DNA of 64,000 nucleotides from positions 2,232,001-2,296,000 of the forward strand of contig NZ_CP033969.1 of the NCBI RefSeq assembly GCF_003854935.1, written 5' to 3'. The position numbers were made by a program, and so were the translations under genes. Below are positions 17,518-27,222 of the stretch, piece by piece. The stretch is from Cupriavidus pauculus (GTDB lineage: Bacteria; Pseudomonadota; Gammaproteobacteria; Burkholderiales; Burkholderiaceae). How positions within the stretch are numbered: the first letter of the stretch is position 1; each line of letters begins with the position of its first letter. The notes beneath the pieces are model-generated. The model saw only the letters and a list, made by a program, of their open reading frames with translations, ran no database searches and was not told the DNA's origin.

Positions 17518-18561
17518 ATGTACAACAAACGGTTCTGGAAGCAGTTGCTGATTGCGCTGGCGCTGTTCCTGGCAGGCTGGTTCACGTTCGGCAGCGCGTT
17601 TGCGCAGGGCAAGCCCGAGAAGCAGAAGGTGACGATCGCCGTGGGCGGCAAGAACCTGTTCTACTACCTGCCGCTGACGATTGCCGAGCGCCTGGGCTAC
17701 TTCAAGGAAGAGGGCCTGGACGTGGAGATCGTGGACTTTGCCGGCGGCGCCAAGGCGCTGCAGGCCGTGGTGGGCGGCAGCGCCGACGTGGTGTCGGGCG
17801 CCTACGAGCACACGATCAACCTGCAGGCCAAGGGCCAGCGCTACCAGGAATTCGTGCTGCAGGGCCGCGCGCCGCAGATCGTGCTGGTGGTGTCGAACAA
17901 GACCATGCCGGACTTCAAGTCGATCGCCGACCTGAAGGGCAAGAAGATCGGCGTGACCGCGCCGGGGTCGTCGACCAACATGATGGCCAACTTCGTGCTG
18001 GCCAAGGCCGGGCTGAAGCCATCCGACGTGTCGTTCATCGGCGTGGGCGCCAGCGCCGGCGCCGTGGCCGCCATGCGTTCGGGCCAGATCGACGCGATGG
18101 CCAACCTGGACCCGGTGATCTCGATGCTGACGCAGAAGAACGAGGTCAAGATTGCCTCGGACACGCGCACGCTCAAGGAAACGCAGTCGGTGTTCGGCGG
18201 CAACATGCCGTCGGGCTGCCTGTACGCGTCAACCAAGTTCATCGAGCAGAACCCGAACACCACGCAGGCGCTGACCAACGCGATGGTGCGCGCGCTGAAG
18301 TGGCTGCAGAAGGCCGGCCCGTCCGACATCGTCAAGACCGTGCCGGAAAGCTACCTGCTGGGCGACCGTGCGCTGTACCTGGCCGCCTGGGACAAGGTCA
18401 AGGAGGCGATCTCGCCGGACGGCGTGATGCCGGCCGACGGCCCCAAGACCGCGCTGACCACGCTGCAGCAGTTCGACCCGGACCTCAAGGGCAAGTCGAT
18501 CCAGCTGGACAACACCTTCACGAACACGTTCGTGCAGAAGGCCAACGCCAAGTACAAGTAA
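17518..18561 (+). CDS. NitT/TauT-type ABC transporter substrate-binding protein
   Basis: 347 residues, signal peptide or anchor at 7-30 (LLIALALFLAGWFTFGSAFAQ). The mature part is of the SsuA/THI5-like fold (NLFYYLPLTIAERLGYFKEE, then GGAKALQAVVGGSADVVSG). The first gene of a three-gene ABC cassette (receptor, ATPase, permease). The start is supported by GGCAGGAG 8-15 nt upstream. Ligand unknown; relatives bind sulfonates, nitrate, thiamine precursors or aromatic acids. The 193 bp before it hold no gene. Confidence 0.9.
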   Translation: MYNKRFWKQLLIALALFLAGWFTFGSAFAQGKPEKQKVTIAVGGKNLFYYLPLTIAERLGYFKEEGLDVEIVDFAGGAKALQAVVGGSADVVSGAYEHTINLQAKGQRYQEFVLQGRAPQIVLVVSNKTMPDFKSIADLKGKKIGVTAPGSSTNMMANFVLAKAGLKPSDVSFIGVGASAGAVAAMRSGQIDAMANLDPVISMLTQKNEVKIASDTRTLKETQSVFGGNMPSGCLYASTKFIEQNPNTTQALTNAMVRALKWLQKAGPSDIVKTVPESYLLGDRALYLAAWDKVKEAISPDGVMPADGPKTALTTLQQFDPDLKGKSIQLDNTFTNTFVQKANAKYK

Positions 18562-18644
18562 GCCTCCCGTCCCCCCGGGACGCCCCGTCGCCCGCCGCGC
18601 GCCAGCCGCCCGGCGGGCGAAACGTTTCTCAGAGTCATGCCGTC

Positions 18645-19457
18645 ATGAGCACGCCTGCACTTTCCCTTGAAAACGTGACCTGCACGTTTGTCTCGCGCGA
18701 GGACCGCGCGCAGCGCTACACCGCCGTGCGCGATGTCACGATGTCCATCCAGCCCGGCGAATTCCTGTCGGTGGTGGGTCCCACCGGCTGCGGCAAGAGC
18801 ACGCTGCTCAACGTATCGGCCGGCCTGCTGGAGCCGTCGTCGGGCGAGGTGCGCATCTTTGGCGAGCCGCTGCGCGGCATCAACCGGCGCGCCGGCTACA
18901 TGTTCCAGACCGAGGCGCTGATGCCCTGGCGCAGCGCGCTGGACAACGTCATCGCCGGCCTGGAGTTCCGCGGCGTGCCGCGCGCCGACGCCGTGGCGCA
19001 GGGCGAGGAATGGCTGCGCCGCGTGGGCCTTGGCGGCTTTGGCGACCGGTATCCGCACCAGCTGTCGGGCGGCATGCGCAAGCGCGTGAGCCTGGCGCAG
19101 ACGCTGGTGATGGACCCGGACATCATCCTGATGGACGAGCCGTTCTCGGCGCTGGACATCCAGACGCGCCAGCTCATGGAGAACGAGGTGCTGGAGCTCT
19201 GGGCCGCCAAGCGCAAGGCCGTGCTGTTCATCACGCACGACCTGGACGAGGCCATCGCCATGAGCGACCGCGTGGTGGTGCTGTCGGCCGGCCCGGGCAC
19301 GCATCCGATCGGCGAGTTCACGATCGACCTGCCGCGCCCGCGCGACGTGGCCGAGATCCGCAACCATCCGCGCTTCGTGGAGCTGCACGCCGCCATCTGG
19401 GACGTGCTGCGCGAGGAAGTGCTCAAGGGCTACGCGCAGCAGCGCAAGGTGGCCTGA
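18645..19457 (+). CDS. ABC transporter ATP-binding protein (NitT/TauT type)
   Basis: 270 residues. Walker A GPTGCGKST (K51), Q-loop near FQTEALMPW, signature LSGGMRKRVSLAQ, Walker B ILMDEPFSALD and the switch histidine in ITHDLDEA are all intact. It powers the permease encoded next. The reading frame is open far upstream across the receptor gene, but the true start is ATG 18645, 83 bp after the receptor stop. Confidence 0.94.
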   Translation: MSTPALSLENVTCTFVSREDRAQRYTAVRDVTMSIQPGEFLSVVGPTGCGKSTLLNVSAGLLEPSSGEVRIFGEPLRGINRRAGYMFQTEALMPWRSALDNVIAGLEFRGVPRADAVAQGEEWLRRVGLGGFGDRYPHQLSGGMRKRVSLAQTLVMDPDIILMDEPFSALDIQTRQLMENEVLELWAAKRKAVLFITHDLDEAIAMSDRVVVLSAGPGTHPIGEFTIDLPRPRDVAEIRNHPRFVELHAAIWDVLREEVLKGYAQQRKVA

Positions 19458-19484
19458 ATCTCCCGACCGGACAACAACAAGATC

Positions 19485-20276
19485 ATGGCTTTTCGTGCTG
19501 ATTCCCAAGGCATGCTGCGCGTCTGGCAGCTGCTGCTTCTCGTCGTCATCCTGGTCGTGTGGCACCTGGCCACGCGCTCCGAGCAGGTGGCGTTCTTCTT
19601 CGGCGAGCCGCTGATGGTGGCGCAGCGCATCTGGAACTGGTTCATCGTCGAGCGCGACATCTACATCCACCTGGGCGTGACGCTGCTGGAAACGGTGCTG
19701 GCGTTCGGCATTGGCACCGTGGCCGGGCTGGGCGTGGGGCTGTGGCTGGCGCTGAGCCCGTTCACGTCGGCCGTGCTCGACCCCTACGTCAAGGCGGCCA
19801 ACTCGATGCCGCGCGTGATCCTGGCGCCGATCTTCGCGGTCTGGTTTGGCCTGGGCATCTGGTCGAAGGTGGCGCTGGCCGTGACGCTGGTGTTCTTCAT
19901 CGTCTTCTTCAACGTCTACCAGGGCGTGAAGGAAGTGAGCCCCGTGGTGCTGGCCAACGCGCGCATGCTGGGCGCCAACCGGCAGCAGTTGCTGCGCCAC
20001 GTGTACCTGCCCAGCGCCACGAGCTGGGTGTTCTCGTCGCTGCACACCTCGGTGGGCCTGGCGTTCGTGGGCGCGGTGGTCGGGGAATACCTGGGCTCGG
20101 CGCGCGGCGTGGGCTACCTGATCCTGCAGGCGGAAGGCACGTTCGACATCAACACCGTGTTCGCGGGCATCGTGGTGCTGACCGCGTTTGCGCTGGTGCT
20201 GGACTGGATGGTGACGGCCGGGGAAAAGCGGCTGATGAAGTGGCAGCCGAAGAGCGGGGAGACGGAGAAGCTTTGA
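19485..20276 (+). CDS. ABC transporter permease (NitT/TauT type)
   Basis: 263 residues, about six membrane helices. The cytoplasmic coupling loop (EAA-like motif) is seen in VSPVVLANARMLGANRQQLLRHVYLPSA. It lies 27 bp after the ATPase gene and completes the cassette. A GC-rich palindrome that could stop transcription from both sides follows. Confidence 0.94.
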   Translation: MAFRADSQGMLRVWQLLLLVVILVVWHLATRSEQVAFFFGEPLMVAQRIWNWFIVERDIYIHLGVTLLETVLAFGIGTVAGLGVGLWLALSPFTSAVLDPYVKAANSMPRVILAPIFAVWFGLGIWSKVALAVTLVFFIVFFNVYQGVKEVSPVVLANARMLGANRQQLLRHVYLPSATSWVFSSLHTSVGLAFVGAVVGEYLGSARGVGYLILQAEGTFDINTVFAGIVVLTAFALVLDWMVTAGEKRLMKWQPKSGETEKL

Positions 20277-20320
20277 GCGGTGGGCGCTGAGCCTGAGCGC
20301 TGAGCGTTGGGCGGGACCTG

Positions 20321-20359
20321 CGGTCCCCTCGCCCGCCGGGCGGGGAGGGGAGCGGACCG
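20321..20359. terminator. GC-rich palindrome between convergent genes
   Basis: CGGTCCCCTCGCCCGCC and GGGCGGGGAGGGGAGCGGACCG form a long imperfect hairpin between the ABC permease and the convergent quinone oxidoreductase. No T-run. It may act as a bidirectional terminator or be a diverged REP element. Confidence 0.5.
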
Positions 20360-20368
20360 CCGCGGTGG

Positions 20369-21343
20369 CTACGGCTGGATGACGATCTTGCCCGTCACCT
20401 TGCGTGCCTCCATGTCCTTGAGCGCCTGGGGCGCCTGGTCCAGCGGATACCGGGCCGAGATATGCGGCCGGATCTTGCCTTCCTGCATCCAGCCCAGCAT
20501 CTGCGCCATGTTGGCCTGGTTGGCCTTGGGCTCGCGGCGCGCAAAGTCGCCCCAGAACACGCCCACCAGCGACGCGCCCTTGAGCAGCGCCAGGTTCAGC
20601 GGGATCTTCGGAATCTCGCCGTTGGCAAAGCCCACCACGAGGTAGCGGCCGCGCCAGGCGATGGACCGGAACGCCGGCTCGGCGTAGATGCCGCCCACCG
20701 GATCGTAGATCACGTCGGGGCCCTTGCCGTCGGTCAGCGCCTTGATGCGCTCGCGCAGGTCCTCGGTGCTGTAGTTGATCACCGCGTCGGCGCCGTGCGC
20801 CTTGCAGACCGCCAGCTTCTCGTCGGTGGACGCCGCCGCGATCACGCGCGCGCCAATCGCCTTGCCGATCTCGATAGCCGCCAGCCCCACGCCGCCGGCG
20901 GCGCCCAGCACCAGCATGGTCTCGCCGGCCTTCAGTTCGCCACGGTCCACCACCGCGTGGTGCGACGTGCCGTAGGTCAGCGTGAACGCGGCGGCCACGT
21001 CGAAGTCGATGCCGGGCGGCATCGGCACCACGGCCTTGGCCGGCGCCTTGGCCTGCGTGGCAAACGCGCCGTTGCCCAGGTAGGCGATGACCTTGTCACC
21101 CGGTTTCACATGTGTAACACCGGCGCCAACGGCGTTGACCACGCCCGCCAGTTCAGAACCCGGCGAGAACGGCAGTTCCGGCTTGGCCTGGTATTTGTTC
21201 TGGATGATGAGCACGTCCGGGAAATTCACGCCGGCGGCCTTGACGTCTATGACGACTTCGCCATCGCCCGGCACGAGGTCCGGCAGCGTTTCCAGCGACA
21301 GGGAATCGGGCGGACCCCAGGCTTTGCACAGTACGGCTTTCAT
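20369..21343 (-). CDS. Zinc-free NADPH:quinone oxidoreductase-like enzyme (MDR family)
   Basis: 324 residues from MKAVLCKAW. Medium-chain dehydrogenase/reductase: GroES-like N-terminal half ([27 protein letters not shown]) and a Rossmann half with [19 protein letters not shown]. The structural-zinc cysteines of alcohol dehydrogenases are absent, fitting the quinone oxidoreductase branch. The C-terminus ([18 protein letters not shown]) is the standard end of the subfamily. An in-frame ATG 4 codons upstream (21355) is possible. It converges with the ABC cassette and is divergent from surE. Confidence 0.9.
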   Translation of the reverse strand: MKAVLCKAWGPPDSLSLETLPDLVPGDGEVVIDVKAAGVNFPDVLIIQNKYQAKPELPFSPGSELAGVVNAVGAGVTHVKPGDKVIAYLGNGAFATQAKAPAKAVVPMPPGIDFDVAAAFTLTYGTSHHAVVDRGELKAGETMLVLGAAGGVGLAAIEIGKAIGARVIAAASTDEKLAVCKAHGADAVINYSTEDLRERIKALTDGKGPDVIYDPVGGIYAEPAFRSIAWRGRYLVVGFANGEIPKIPLNLALLKGASLVGVFWGDFARREPKANQANMAQMLGWMQEGKIRPHISARYPLDQAPQALKDMEARKVTGKIVIQP

Positions 21344-21571
21344 CTTGTCTCCCATGTGTGATGTCGTGCGGATCGGGCCGGCCGGGCCGGCGTCCGCGCG
21401 GGGCGGGCGAGGGCGGCCCCGGACGGTGTCGGGCAAGTGTAGCGCAAGAAAAGCACGATCGTTCTGCACGAGCAAATCGTTGCATGGCGCCCATTCGGGC
21501 GACGCATGGCCGGGGCCGGATTGTCCCGTTTCCGGTGCATCCGCGGTGGCGCCGACGGCCCCTTGCTCAGG

Positions 21572-21577
21572 TACAAT
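21572..21577 (+). promoter_or_regulatory. TACAAT -10 element 7 nt before the surE ATG
   Basis: TACAAT, then CGCGGCC, then ATG at 21585, the same geometry as at dnaX and rlmB. It predicts a leaderless surE transcript. No SD sequence is present. Confidence 0.55.
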
Positions 21578-21584
21578 CGCGGCC

Positions 21585-22337
21585 ATGCATATCCTTCTTG
21601 CCAACGATGACGGTTACCTTGCGCCGGGCCTTGCCGTCCTGCACGCAGCGCTCGCGCCCCTGGCGCGCGTGACCGTGATCGCCCCGGAACAGAACCACAG
21701 CGGCGCCTCGAATTCGCTGACGCTGCAGCGCCCGCTGTCGGTCTACGAAGCGCGCGAGGGCGTGCAGAAGGGCTTCCGCTACATCAATGGCACGCCGACC
21801 GATTGCGTGCACGTGGCGCTCACCGGCCTGCTGCAAGACCGGCCCGACCTGGTGGTGTCCGGCATCAACCAGGGCCAGAACATGGGCGAGGACGTGCTGT
21901 ACTCGGGCACCGTGGCCGCCGCCATCGAGGGCTACCTGTTCGGCATCCCGTCGATTGCGTTCTCGCAGGTGCACCATGGCTGGGAGCACGTGGATGCCGC
22001 CGCGCGCGTGGCGCGCGAGATCGTCGAGCGGGTGATTGCCCGGCCGCCGAGCGAGCCGTTCCTGCTGAACGTGAACATCCCGAACCTGCCGTACGAACAC
22101 ATCCGCGGCCAGCGCGCCACGCGGCTGGGCAAGCGGCACCCGTCGCAGCCCGTGATCCAGCAGGCCAATCCGCGCGGCGATCCCATCTACTGGATCGGCC
22201 CCGCCGGCGATGCGCGCGATGCGAGCGAAGGCACGGATTTCCATGCCACCGCCAACGGCTACGTCTCGCTCACGCCGTTGCAGCTCGACCTGACGCACCG
22301 CGGCCAGCTCGAACAGATCGGACAGTGGCTGGGGTGA
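21585..22337 (+). CDS. surE: 5'/3'-nucleotidase SurE
   Basis: 250 residues (E. coli 253). Survival protein that dephosphorylates nucleoside monophosphates. The opening [10 protein letters not shown] holds the metal-binding aspartates D8 and D9; [15 protein letters not shown] and [24 protein letters not shown] are the other signature blocks. It heads the stationary-phase cluster surE-pcm-nlpD-rpoS, in the same order as in E. coli. Confidence 0.96.
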   Translation: MHILLANDDGYLAPGLAVLHAALAPLARVTVIAPEQNHSGASNSLTLQRPLSVYEAREGVQKGFRYINGTPTDCVHVALTGLLQDRPDLVVSGINQGQNMGEDVLYSGTVAAAIEGYLFGIPSIAFSQVHHGWEHVDAAARVAREIVERVIARPPSEPFLLNVNIPNLPYEHIRGQRATRLGKRHPSQPVIQQANPRGDPIYWIGPAGDARDASEGTDFHATANGYVSLTPLQLDLTHRGQLEQIGQWLG

Positions 22338-22443
22338 GCGTGTCAGCGCCGCGCGCCGCCCGGCCGTTTCTTGGCGATGGCCGTGCCCGTGGCGCGGCCG
22401 CCGCCATCGTCGTCATCCCATCCTTGCCTGCCTTGCCCCTGAA

Positions 22444-23349
22444 ATGAGTTCCACGCCGCGCCGATCCCGCTTTCCGCTGCCGCTCGATGCGGTGGTCGAG
22501 CGCAAGCCCGCGCCCGCGCGCACCGCCGGGTTGCCCGCGGTGGGCAAGCGCACGGTTGCCGCGCCGGCGCCCGCCACGGTGAAGCCGCGCAAGCCGGCCG
22601 CCCCGCCGGCGCCGCCGCCCGCGCCGGGCAGCGCGGTGGAGGCGCGCGCGTCGGCCGCCACGGCCGGCGGCGGGGGCATGGCGTCGGATCGCGCCCGCGC
22701 GGCGCTGGCGGCACGGCTGCGGGCCGGCGGCATCCGCGACGAGCGCGTGCTTGGCGCCATCGCCACGGTGCCGCGCCACCTGTTCATGGAGCCGGGGCTG
22801 GCGTCGCAGGCGTACGAGGACGCCGCGCTGCCCATCGGCCATCAGCAGACCATCTCCAAGCCGTCGGTGGTGTCGCGGATGATCGAGCTGCTGCGCGAAG
22901 GGCTGACGCCCGACCAGCCGCTGGCGCGCGTGCTGGAGATCGGCACCGGCTGCGGCTACCAGGCGGCCGTGCTGAGCCTGTGCGCGCAGGAAGTGTTCTC
23001 CATCGAGCGGATCCGTCCGCTACACGAACAAGCCAAGGCGAACCTGCGCCCGCTGCGGGTGCCGAACATCCGCCTGCACTACGGCGACGGCATGCTGGGC
23101 CTGCCGCAGGCCGCGCCGTTCTCGTCGATCATCCTCGCCGCGGCCGGCATGGAAGTGCCGCAGGCCCTGCTGGAGCAGCTTGCCATCGGCGGCCGGCTGA
23201 TCGCGCCCGTCGTGACCCCCGGCACCGGCGCCGCGGGCCAGACGGTGACCCAGCAACTGCTACTGATCGAGCGCCTCAATCGGCATCGTTTTCACCGGAC
23301 CGCGCTTGAAGCTGTCTTCTTTGTGCCTTTAAAATCGGGCACCATCTGA
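22444..23349 (+). CDS. pcm: Protein-L-isoaspartate O-methyltransferase with N-terminal extension
   Basis: 301 residues against about 208 in E. coli. The C-terminal part (from about residue 80) is the repair enzyme that methylates isoaspartyl residues with [40 protein letters not shown] and the SAM-binding [15 protein letters not shown]. The first 75-80 residues are Ala/Pro/Lys-rich and look disordered. In-frame ATG 22678 ([15 protein letters not shown]) would give a normal-length enzyme, so the extension may be untranslated in part. It ends 8 bp before nlpD. Confidence 0.92.
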   Translation: MSSTPRRSRFPLPLDAVVERKPAPARTAGLPAVGKRTVAAPAPATVKPRKPAAPPAPPPAPGSAVEARASAATAGGGGMASDRARAALAARLRAGGIRDERVLGAIATVPRHLFMEPGLASQAYEDAALPIGHQQTISKPSVVSRMIELLREGLTPDQPLARVLEIGTGCGYQAAVLSLCAQEVFSIERIRPLHEQAKANLRPLRVPNIRLHYGDGMLGLPQAAPFSSIILAAAGMEVPQALLEQLAIGGRLIAPVVTPGTGAAGQTVTQQLLLIERLNRHRFHRTALEAVFFVPLKSGTI

Positions 23350-23357
23350 GTCGAACT

Positions 23358-24242
23358 ATGCACAACATCGTGAATCAGAAGAATTTCACACGAGTCGGAC
23401 AACACCTGGGCGTCCTGGCCGCGGCAGCCGTGCTGGCCGCCTGCGCCAATTCCCCGATGCCCGCGCCGGTGGTGGACCGCACCTCGGGCGTGGCCACCCA
23501 GCCGGCGGCGGTGTCCAACGAGCCGGCGCCGCCCGGATACTATCGGGTCAAGCGCGGCGATACGCTTTACCGTATCGCGCTGGAGAACGGCCAGTCCTAC
23601 CGCGACGTGGCGGCCTGGAACAACATGGCCAACGCCAACCAGATCGAAGTGGGACAACTGCTGCGCGTGGTGCCGCCGAGCGCCGACGTGAATGCCGCGC
23701 CGGGCGTGGCCACCGTGCCCGTGGCACCGGGCACCGTGCAGGCGCAGCCGATCGACGCGACCCGCCCGGTTGGCACGCCGATGAGCGCGTCGTCCGCACC
23801 CGCGGCATCTGCCGTGCCGGGCGCCCCGGCGCCGGCCGCCGTGGCCGCCGCATCCGGTGCCGCGTCGGCCCCGGCGGGCGACATCCGGCTGGTCTGGCCG
23901 GCCAGCGGCCAACTGGTTGGTAAATTTGACGACAAGGGCAACAAGGGCATCGATATCGCAGGTAAGAAAGGCGATGCGGTGCTGGCCGCCGACGAGGGTA
24001 GGGTGATTCACGTAGGCCCCTTGCGCGGCTACGGGAATCTTGTCATCATCAAACACAACGACACGTATCTCACCGCCTACGGTTACAACGACAAGGTGCT
24101 GGTGGCAGAGCAGTCAACGGTCCGCAAGGGCCAGAAGATTGCCGAAATGGGTAACAGTGATACTGACAGGGTCAAGCTGCATTTCGAGGTTCGCAAGAAC
24201 GGAAAACCGGTCGATCCGATGCGGTATCTACCGCCACAGTGA
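23358..24242 (+). CDS. nlpD: Lipoprotein NlpD, LysM and degenerate LytM domains
   Basis: 294 residues. A lipoprotein signal with lipobox LAAC (about residue 28), a LysM peptidoglycan-binding domain (YYRVKRGDTLYRIALENGQS, about 55-100), a Pro/Ala linker and a C-terminal LytM/M23 domain. The first metal ligand of M23 peptidases is replaced (NKGIDIA instead of HxGID), as in E. coli NlpD, so it should activate an amidase in cell separation rather than cut peptidoglycan itself. rpoS begins 6 bp downstream; in E. coli the main rpoS promoter lies inside nlpD. Confidence 0.95.
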   Translation: MHNIVNQKNFTRVGQHLGVLAAAAVLAACANSPMPAPVVDRTSGVATQPAAVSNEPAPPGYYRVKRGDTLYRIALENGQSYRDVAAWNNMANANQIEVGQLLRVVPPSADVNAAPGVATVPVAPGTVQAQPIDATRPVGTPMSASSAPAASAVPGAPAPAAVAAASGAASAPAGDIRLVWPASGQLVGKFDDKGNKGIDIAGKKGDAVLAADEGRVIHVGPLRGYGNLVIIKHNDTYLTAYGYNDKVLVAEQSTVRKGQKIAEMGNSDTDRVKLHFEVRKNGKPVDPMRYLPPQ

Positions 24243-24248
24243 GGTTTC

Positions 24249-25409
24249 ATGCCACGCCAGAAAACTGTCTCATCCGGAGTTGTCAGCAGGACCCGTCGTC
24301 CCAAGCAGCCGGAAGGCAAGGCTGGCGTGGCAACGCAATCCGATGACGAGGTCGTCGGAGTGTACGAGGCGGAAGCCGACCCGGCATCGGACATGGTGCC
24401 GGTGGCTGACGAACCCATCGCTCCCGTGTCGCGCGCCAGCCGGCGCAATGCCGAAATAAGCGCCGAAGAATCGGACCAGGACGAGGAAGAGGAGTCCGAG
24501 GACGAGGAGGAGGAAAGCACGACCGAGGCTGCCGCCGAGCCCGACGACTTCCGCACCGTCCTGCATACCGAACTGGCCGCCGATACGGTCCAGCACTATC
24601 TGAATCGCATCAGCATCAAGCCGCTGCTGTCGGCCCCGGAGGAACTGCATTTCTCCACGCTGGCCAAGGGCGGCGACTTCTCGGCCCGGCAGGTCATGAT
24701 CGAGCGCAACCTGCGCCTCGTGGTCAGCATCGCCAAGGGCTACCTGAACCGCGGCGTGCCGCTGCTCGACCTGATCGAGGAAGGCAACCTGGGCCTGATG
24801 CACGCGATCGAGAAGTTCGACCCGACGCGCGGCTTCCGTTTCTCGACCTACGCCACGTGGTGGATCCGCCAGAGCATCGAGCGGGCCATCATGAACCAGG
24901 CGCGCACCGTGCGGTTGCCGGTGCACGTCATCCGCGAACTGAACCAGGTCCTGCGCGCCAAGCGTCATCTGGAGAAGGGCGGCACCGACGGCCGCGACGC
25001 CAGCCTGGAAGACATCGCTCATCTCCTCGGCAAGACGCCGGACGAGGTGCAGGACGTCCTGGCGCTCAACGAACACACCACCTCGCTCGATACGCCGTTC
25101 GATCTCGACCCGGGATCGAGCCTGCTTGATTTCCTGTCCGACGAGCACAATGCCGCCCCCGACCAGGAGGTGGCCCACCGCGAACTCGAAAACCTGATGA
25201 AGCTCTGGCTGGCGCGCCTGTCGGAGAAGCATCGCTATGTGGTGGAGCGCCGCTTCGGCCTGAACCACATCGAGCCGGCCACGCTGGAAGAGCTGGCCGA
25301 GGAAATGGGCCTGACGCGCGAACGCGTGCGCCAGATCCAGCAGGAAGCGCTGGTCAAGCTCAAGCGGCATTTCGCTTCGCAAGGTGTAAGGAAGGACGCC
25401 GTTTTATGA
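24249..25409 (+). CDS. rpoS: RNA polymerase sigma factor RpoS
   Basis: 386 residues (E. coli 330). Master sigma factor of stationary phase and general stress. Regions 1.2 to 4.2 are clear: [11 protein letters not shown], the core-binding region 2 [29 protein letters not shown], the -10 recognition [17 protein letters not shown], and region 4 [24 protein letters not shown]. The extra length is an N-terminal tail of about 95 residues with a strongly acidic run ([18 protein letters not shown]). The stop overlaps the next gene by 4 bp. Confidence 0.96.
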   Translation: MPRQKTVSSGVVSRTRRPKQPEGKAGVATQSDDEVVGVYEAEADPASDMVPVADEPIAPVSRASRRNAEISAEESDQDEEEESEDEEEESTTEAAAEPDDFRTVLHTELAADTVQHYLNRISIKPLLSAPEELHFSTLAKGGDFSARQVMIERNLRLVVSIAKGYLNRGVPLLDLIEEGNLGLMHAIEKFDPTRGFRFSTYATWWIRQSIERAIMNQARTVRLPVHVIRELNQVLRAKRHLEKGGTDGRDASLEDIAHLLGKTPDEVQDVLALNEHTTSLDTPFDLDPGSSLLDFLSDEHNAAPDQEVAHRELENLMKLWLARLSEKHRYVVERRFGLNHIEPATLEELAEEMGLTRERVRQIQQEALVKLKRHFASQGVRKDAVL

Positions 25410-26242
25410 CCCCTGTGCTGGTATTCGACATCGAGACGATTCCCGATGTCGACGGCCTGCGCCGTTTGCACGACCATCCCGCAGCAATGAGCGACGCCGA
25501 AGTGGCCGAGCATGCGTTTGCTGCGCGCCGCGAGAAAACCGGTTCCGATTTCCTGCCCCATTACCTGCAGCGCGTGGCCGCCATTTCGTGCGTGCTGCGC
25601 CGCACGCAACGCGACGGCTCCGCGGTGTTCCACGTCGGATCGCTGGGGACGCCCGAGGACGGGGAAGCCACGCTGATCCAGAAGTTCTACGAGCTGATTG
25701 CCCGCTACAGCCCGCAACTGGTGTCATGGAACGGCGGCGGCTTCGACCTGCCCGTGCTGCACTACCGTGGTCTCGTGCACGGCGTGGCCGCGCCGCGCTA
25801 CTGGGAAATGGGCGAAGGCCGCGACGACGACAGCCGCGACTTCAAGTGGAACAACTACATCAGCCGCTACCACATGCGGCACCTGGACCTGATGGACCTG
25901 CTGGCGATGTACCAGCCGCGGGCCAGCGCGCCGCTCGATGACCTGGCAAAGCTATGCGGCTTTCCCGGCAAGATGGGCATGGACGGCAGCATGGTCTGGC
26001 AGGCGTTCCAGCAGGGCCGGCTTGCCGAGATCCGCGACTACTGCGAGACCGACGTCGTCAACACGTACCTGATGTACTGCCGCTTCCAGTTGATGCGCGG
26101 CGGGCTGTCGCCGCGCGAGTTCGACATGGAAGTGTCGCTGGTGCAGGAGACGCTGGCCGAGCTGCCGGGCGAGCAGTGGATGCAGTACCTGCGCGCGTTC
26201 CGGCTCCAGCCGATGGCCCCCGAGGCCGAGGACGAGGACTGA
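25406..26242 (+). CDS. PolB-like 3'-5' exonuclease
   Basis: 278 residues. DEDD-type exonuclease fold: [13 protein letters not shown] (Exo I, D and E), [16 protein letters not shown] (Exo II), and [18 protein letters not shown] (Exo III, aspartate). It belongs to the family annotated as predicted 3'-5' exonuclease related to the PolB proofreading domain; no polymerase domain is present. It overlaps the rpoS stop by ATGA, so it is translationally coupled to rpoS. Confidence 0.88.
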   Translation: MTPVLVFDIETIPDVDGLRRLHDHPAAMSDAEVAEHAFAARREKTGSDFLPHYLQRVAAISCVLRRTQRDGSAVFHVGSLGTPEDGEATLIQKFYELIARYSPQLVSWNGGGFDLPVLHYRGLVHGVAAPRYWEMGEGRDDDSRDFKWNNYISRYHMRHLDLMDLLAMYQPRASAPLDDLAKLCGFPGKMGMDGSMVWQAFQQGRLAEIRDYCETDVVNTYLMYCRFQLMRGGLSPREFDMEVSLVQETLAELPGEQWMQYLRAFRLQPMAPEAEDED

Positions 26243-26277
26243 GGCGCCCAGCCTCGCAATTCCGGCCTTCCCGGCCT

Positions 26278-27132
26278 TTAGCGCGCCAGGCTCAGGTGGA
26301 TTGGCTGATGGTCCGATGCATCGGTGCCGGCATCGACCTCGCAGCGCCTGACATCGCCCAGCAGGTCTTCGGTCACGAAGACGAAATCACATGCGAACGC
26401 CGGCTCGGGCCACTGTTCCTTGTCGTACAGCCCGCAGGTTGGCGCATGGTCCTGGTCCGGGTGCATCTGGCACCAGGCATCCTGCCAGTTCACCGTGCCG
26501 TCGCTGTACGGCTCCAGCACGCGCCGGTAGGCCACGTCATCGGGCTTGCTGTTGAAGTCGCCGCACAGCACCGCGGCGGTGGGGCGCGGCTCGGGCGTGA
26601 ACGGGCCCGGCTTCTTCTCGGACTTGCCCGGCCGGCGCGCGTGGTCGCACGCCTCGGTGTGCCACTGGCGTAGCGCGTCGGCCTGGGCCTCGCGCTGGGG
26701 CTTCGAGTAGTACTCCAGATGCGTGCAGATGACGCGCAGCGGGCTGGTGCCTGCCAGCACGGTGACTTCCAGCGCCACGCGCGGCATCGACGCGACATCG
26801 GGATCGGCCGGCCAGGGCAGGGCATGGCGAAAGATCTCGCGCACGGGCAGCCGCGTGGCGATGACGTTGCCGAACTGGCGCGGCGTGCCGTCGCCGTGCG
26901 TCCGGTCAACGCCGGGCGCAAAGATCACGCGATAGCCCGGCAGCAGCGCGGTCAGCTCCGCCACCTGGTCACGCTGCGGATTCCCGTCGATGTCGGAAAA
27001 GCCGCGCGTCACTTCCTGCAGGCAGATGACATCGGCGTCCGCCATGCCGCGGATCGTGCGAACGGTGCGCGCAAGGTCGACCTTGCCGTCCGCGCCGCGT
27101 CCCCACTGGATATTCCAGGAAACGAGTTCCAT
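26278..27132 (-). CDS. Endonuclease/exonuclease/phosphatase family protein
   Basis: 284 residues. Metal-dependent hydrolase of the EEP superfamily: opening SWNIQWGRG, the metal glutamate in [29 protein letters not shown] and the terminal [12 protein letters not shown] (catalytic Asp-His). No signal peptide. The substrate, nucleic acid or phosphodiester, cannot be told. It converges with the exonuclease gene and is divergent from rlmD. Confidence 0.9.
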   Translation of the reverse strand: MELVSWNIQWGRGADGKVDLARTVRTIRGMADADVICLQEVTRGFSDIDGNPQRDQVAELTALLPGYRVIFAPGVDRTHGDGTPRQFGNVIATRLPVREIFRHALPWPADPDVASMPRVALEVTVLAGTSPLRVICTHLEYYSKPQREAQADALRQWHTEACDHARRPGKSEKKPGPFTPEPRPTAAVLCGDFNSKPDDVAYRRVLEPYSDGTVNWQDAWCQMHPDQDHAPTCGLYDKEQWPEPAFACDFVFVTEDLLGDVRRCEVDAGTDASDHQPIHLSLAR

Positions 27133-27181
27133 CGCCGTCTCTCCTGTGACGTGCTGCTTCGTGACGGCGCGATGACTGGAC

Positions 27182-27187
27182 TACAAT
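27182..27187 (+). promoter_or_regulatory. TACAAT -10 element before rlmD
   Basis: TACAAT, with the start site predicted near 27195 by the same 7-nt spacing seen at ffs. This lies downstream of the ATG at 27172 and upstream of the GTG at 27223, which favours the GTG start. Confidence 0.45.
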
Positions 27188-27222
27188 CGCGCTTTCGCAA
27201 AACAATACGTCAGGTCCCTCTG

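Noticed and set aside
17406-18644. Fusion of the ABC ATPase with an upstream domain
   Set aside because: The open frame upstream of 18645 is a shadow of the receptor gene.
26719-27171. N-terminal extension of rlmD by 151 codons
   Set aside because: The open frame overlaps the EEP hydrolase gene in antisense; the conserved rlmD sequence begins near 27300.
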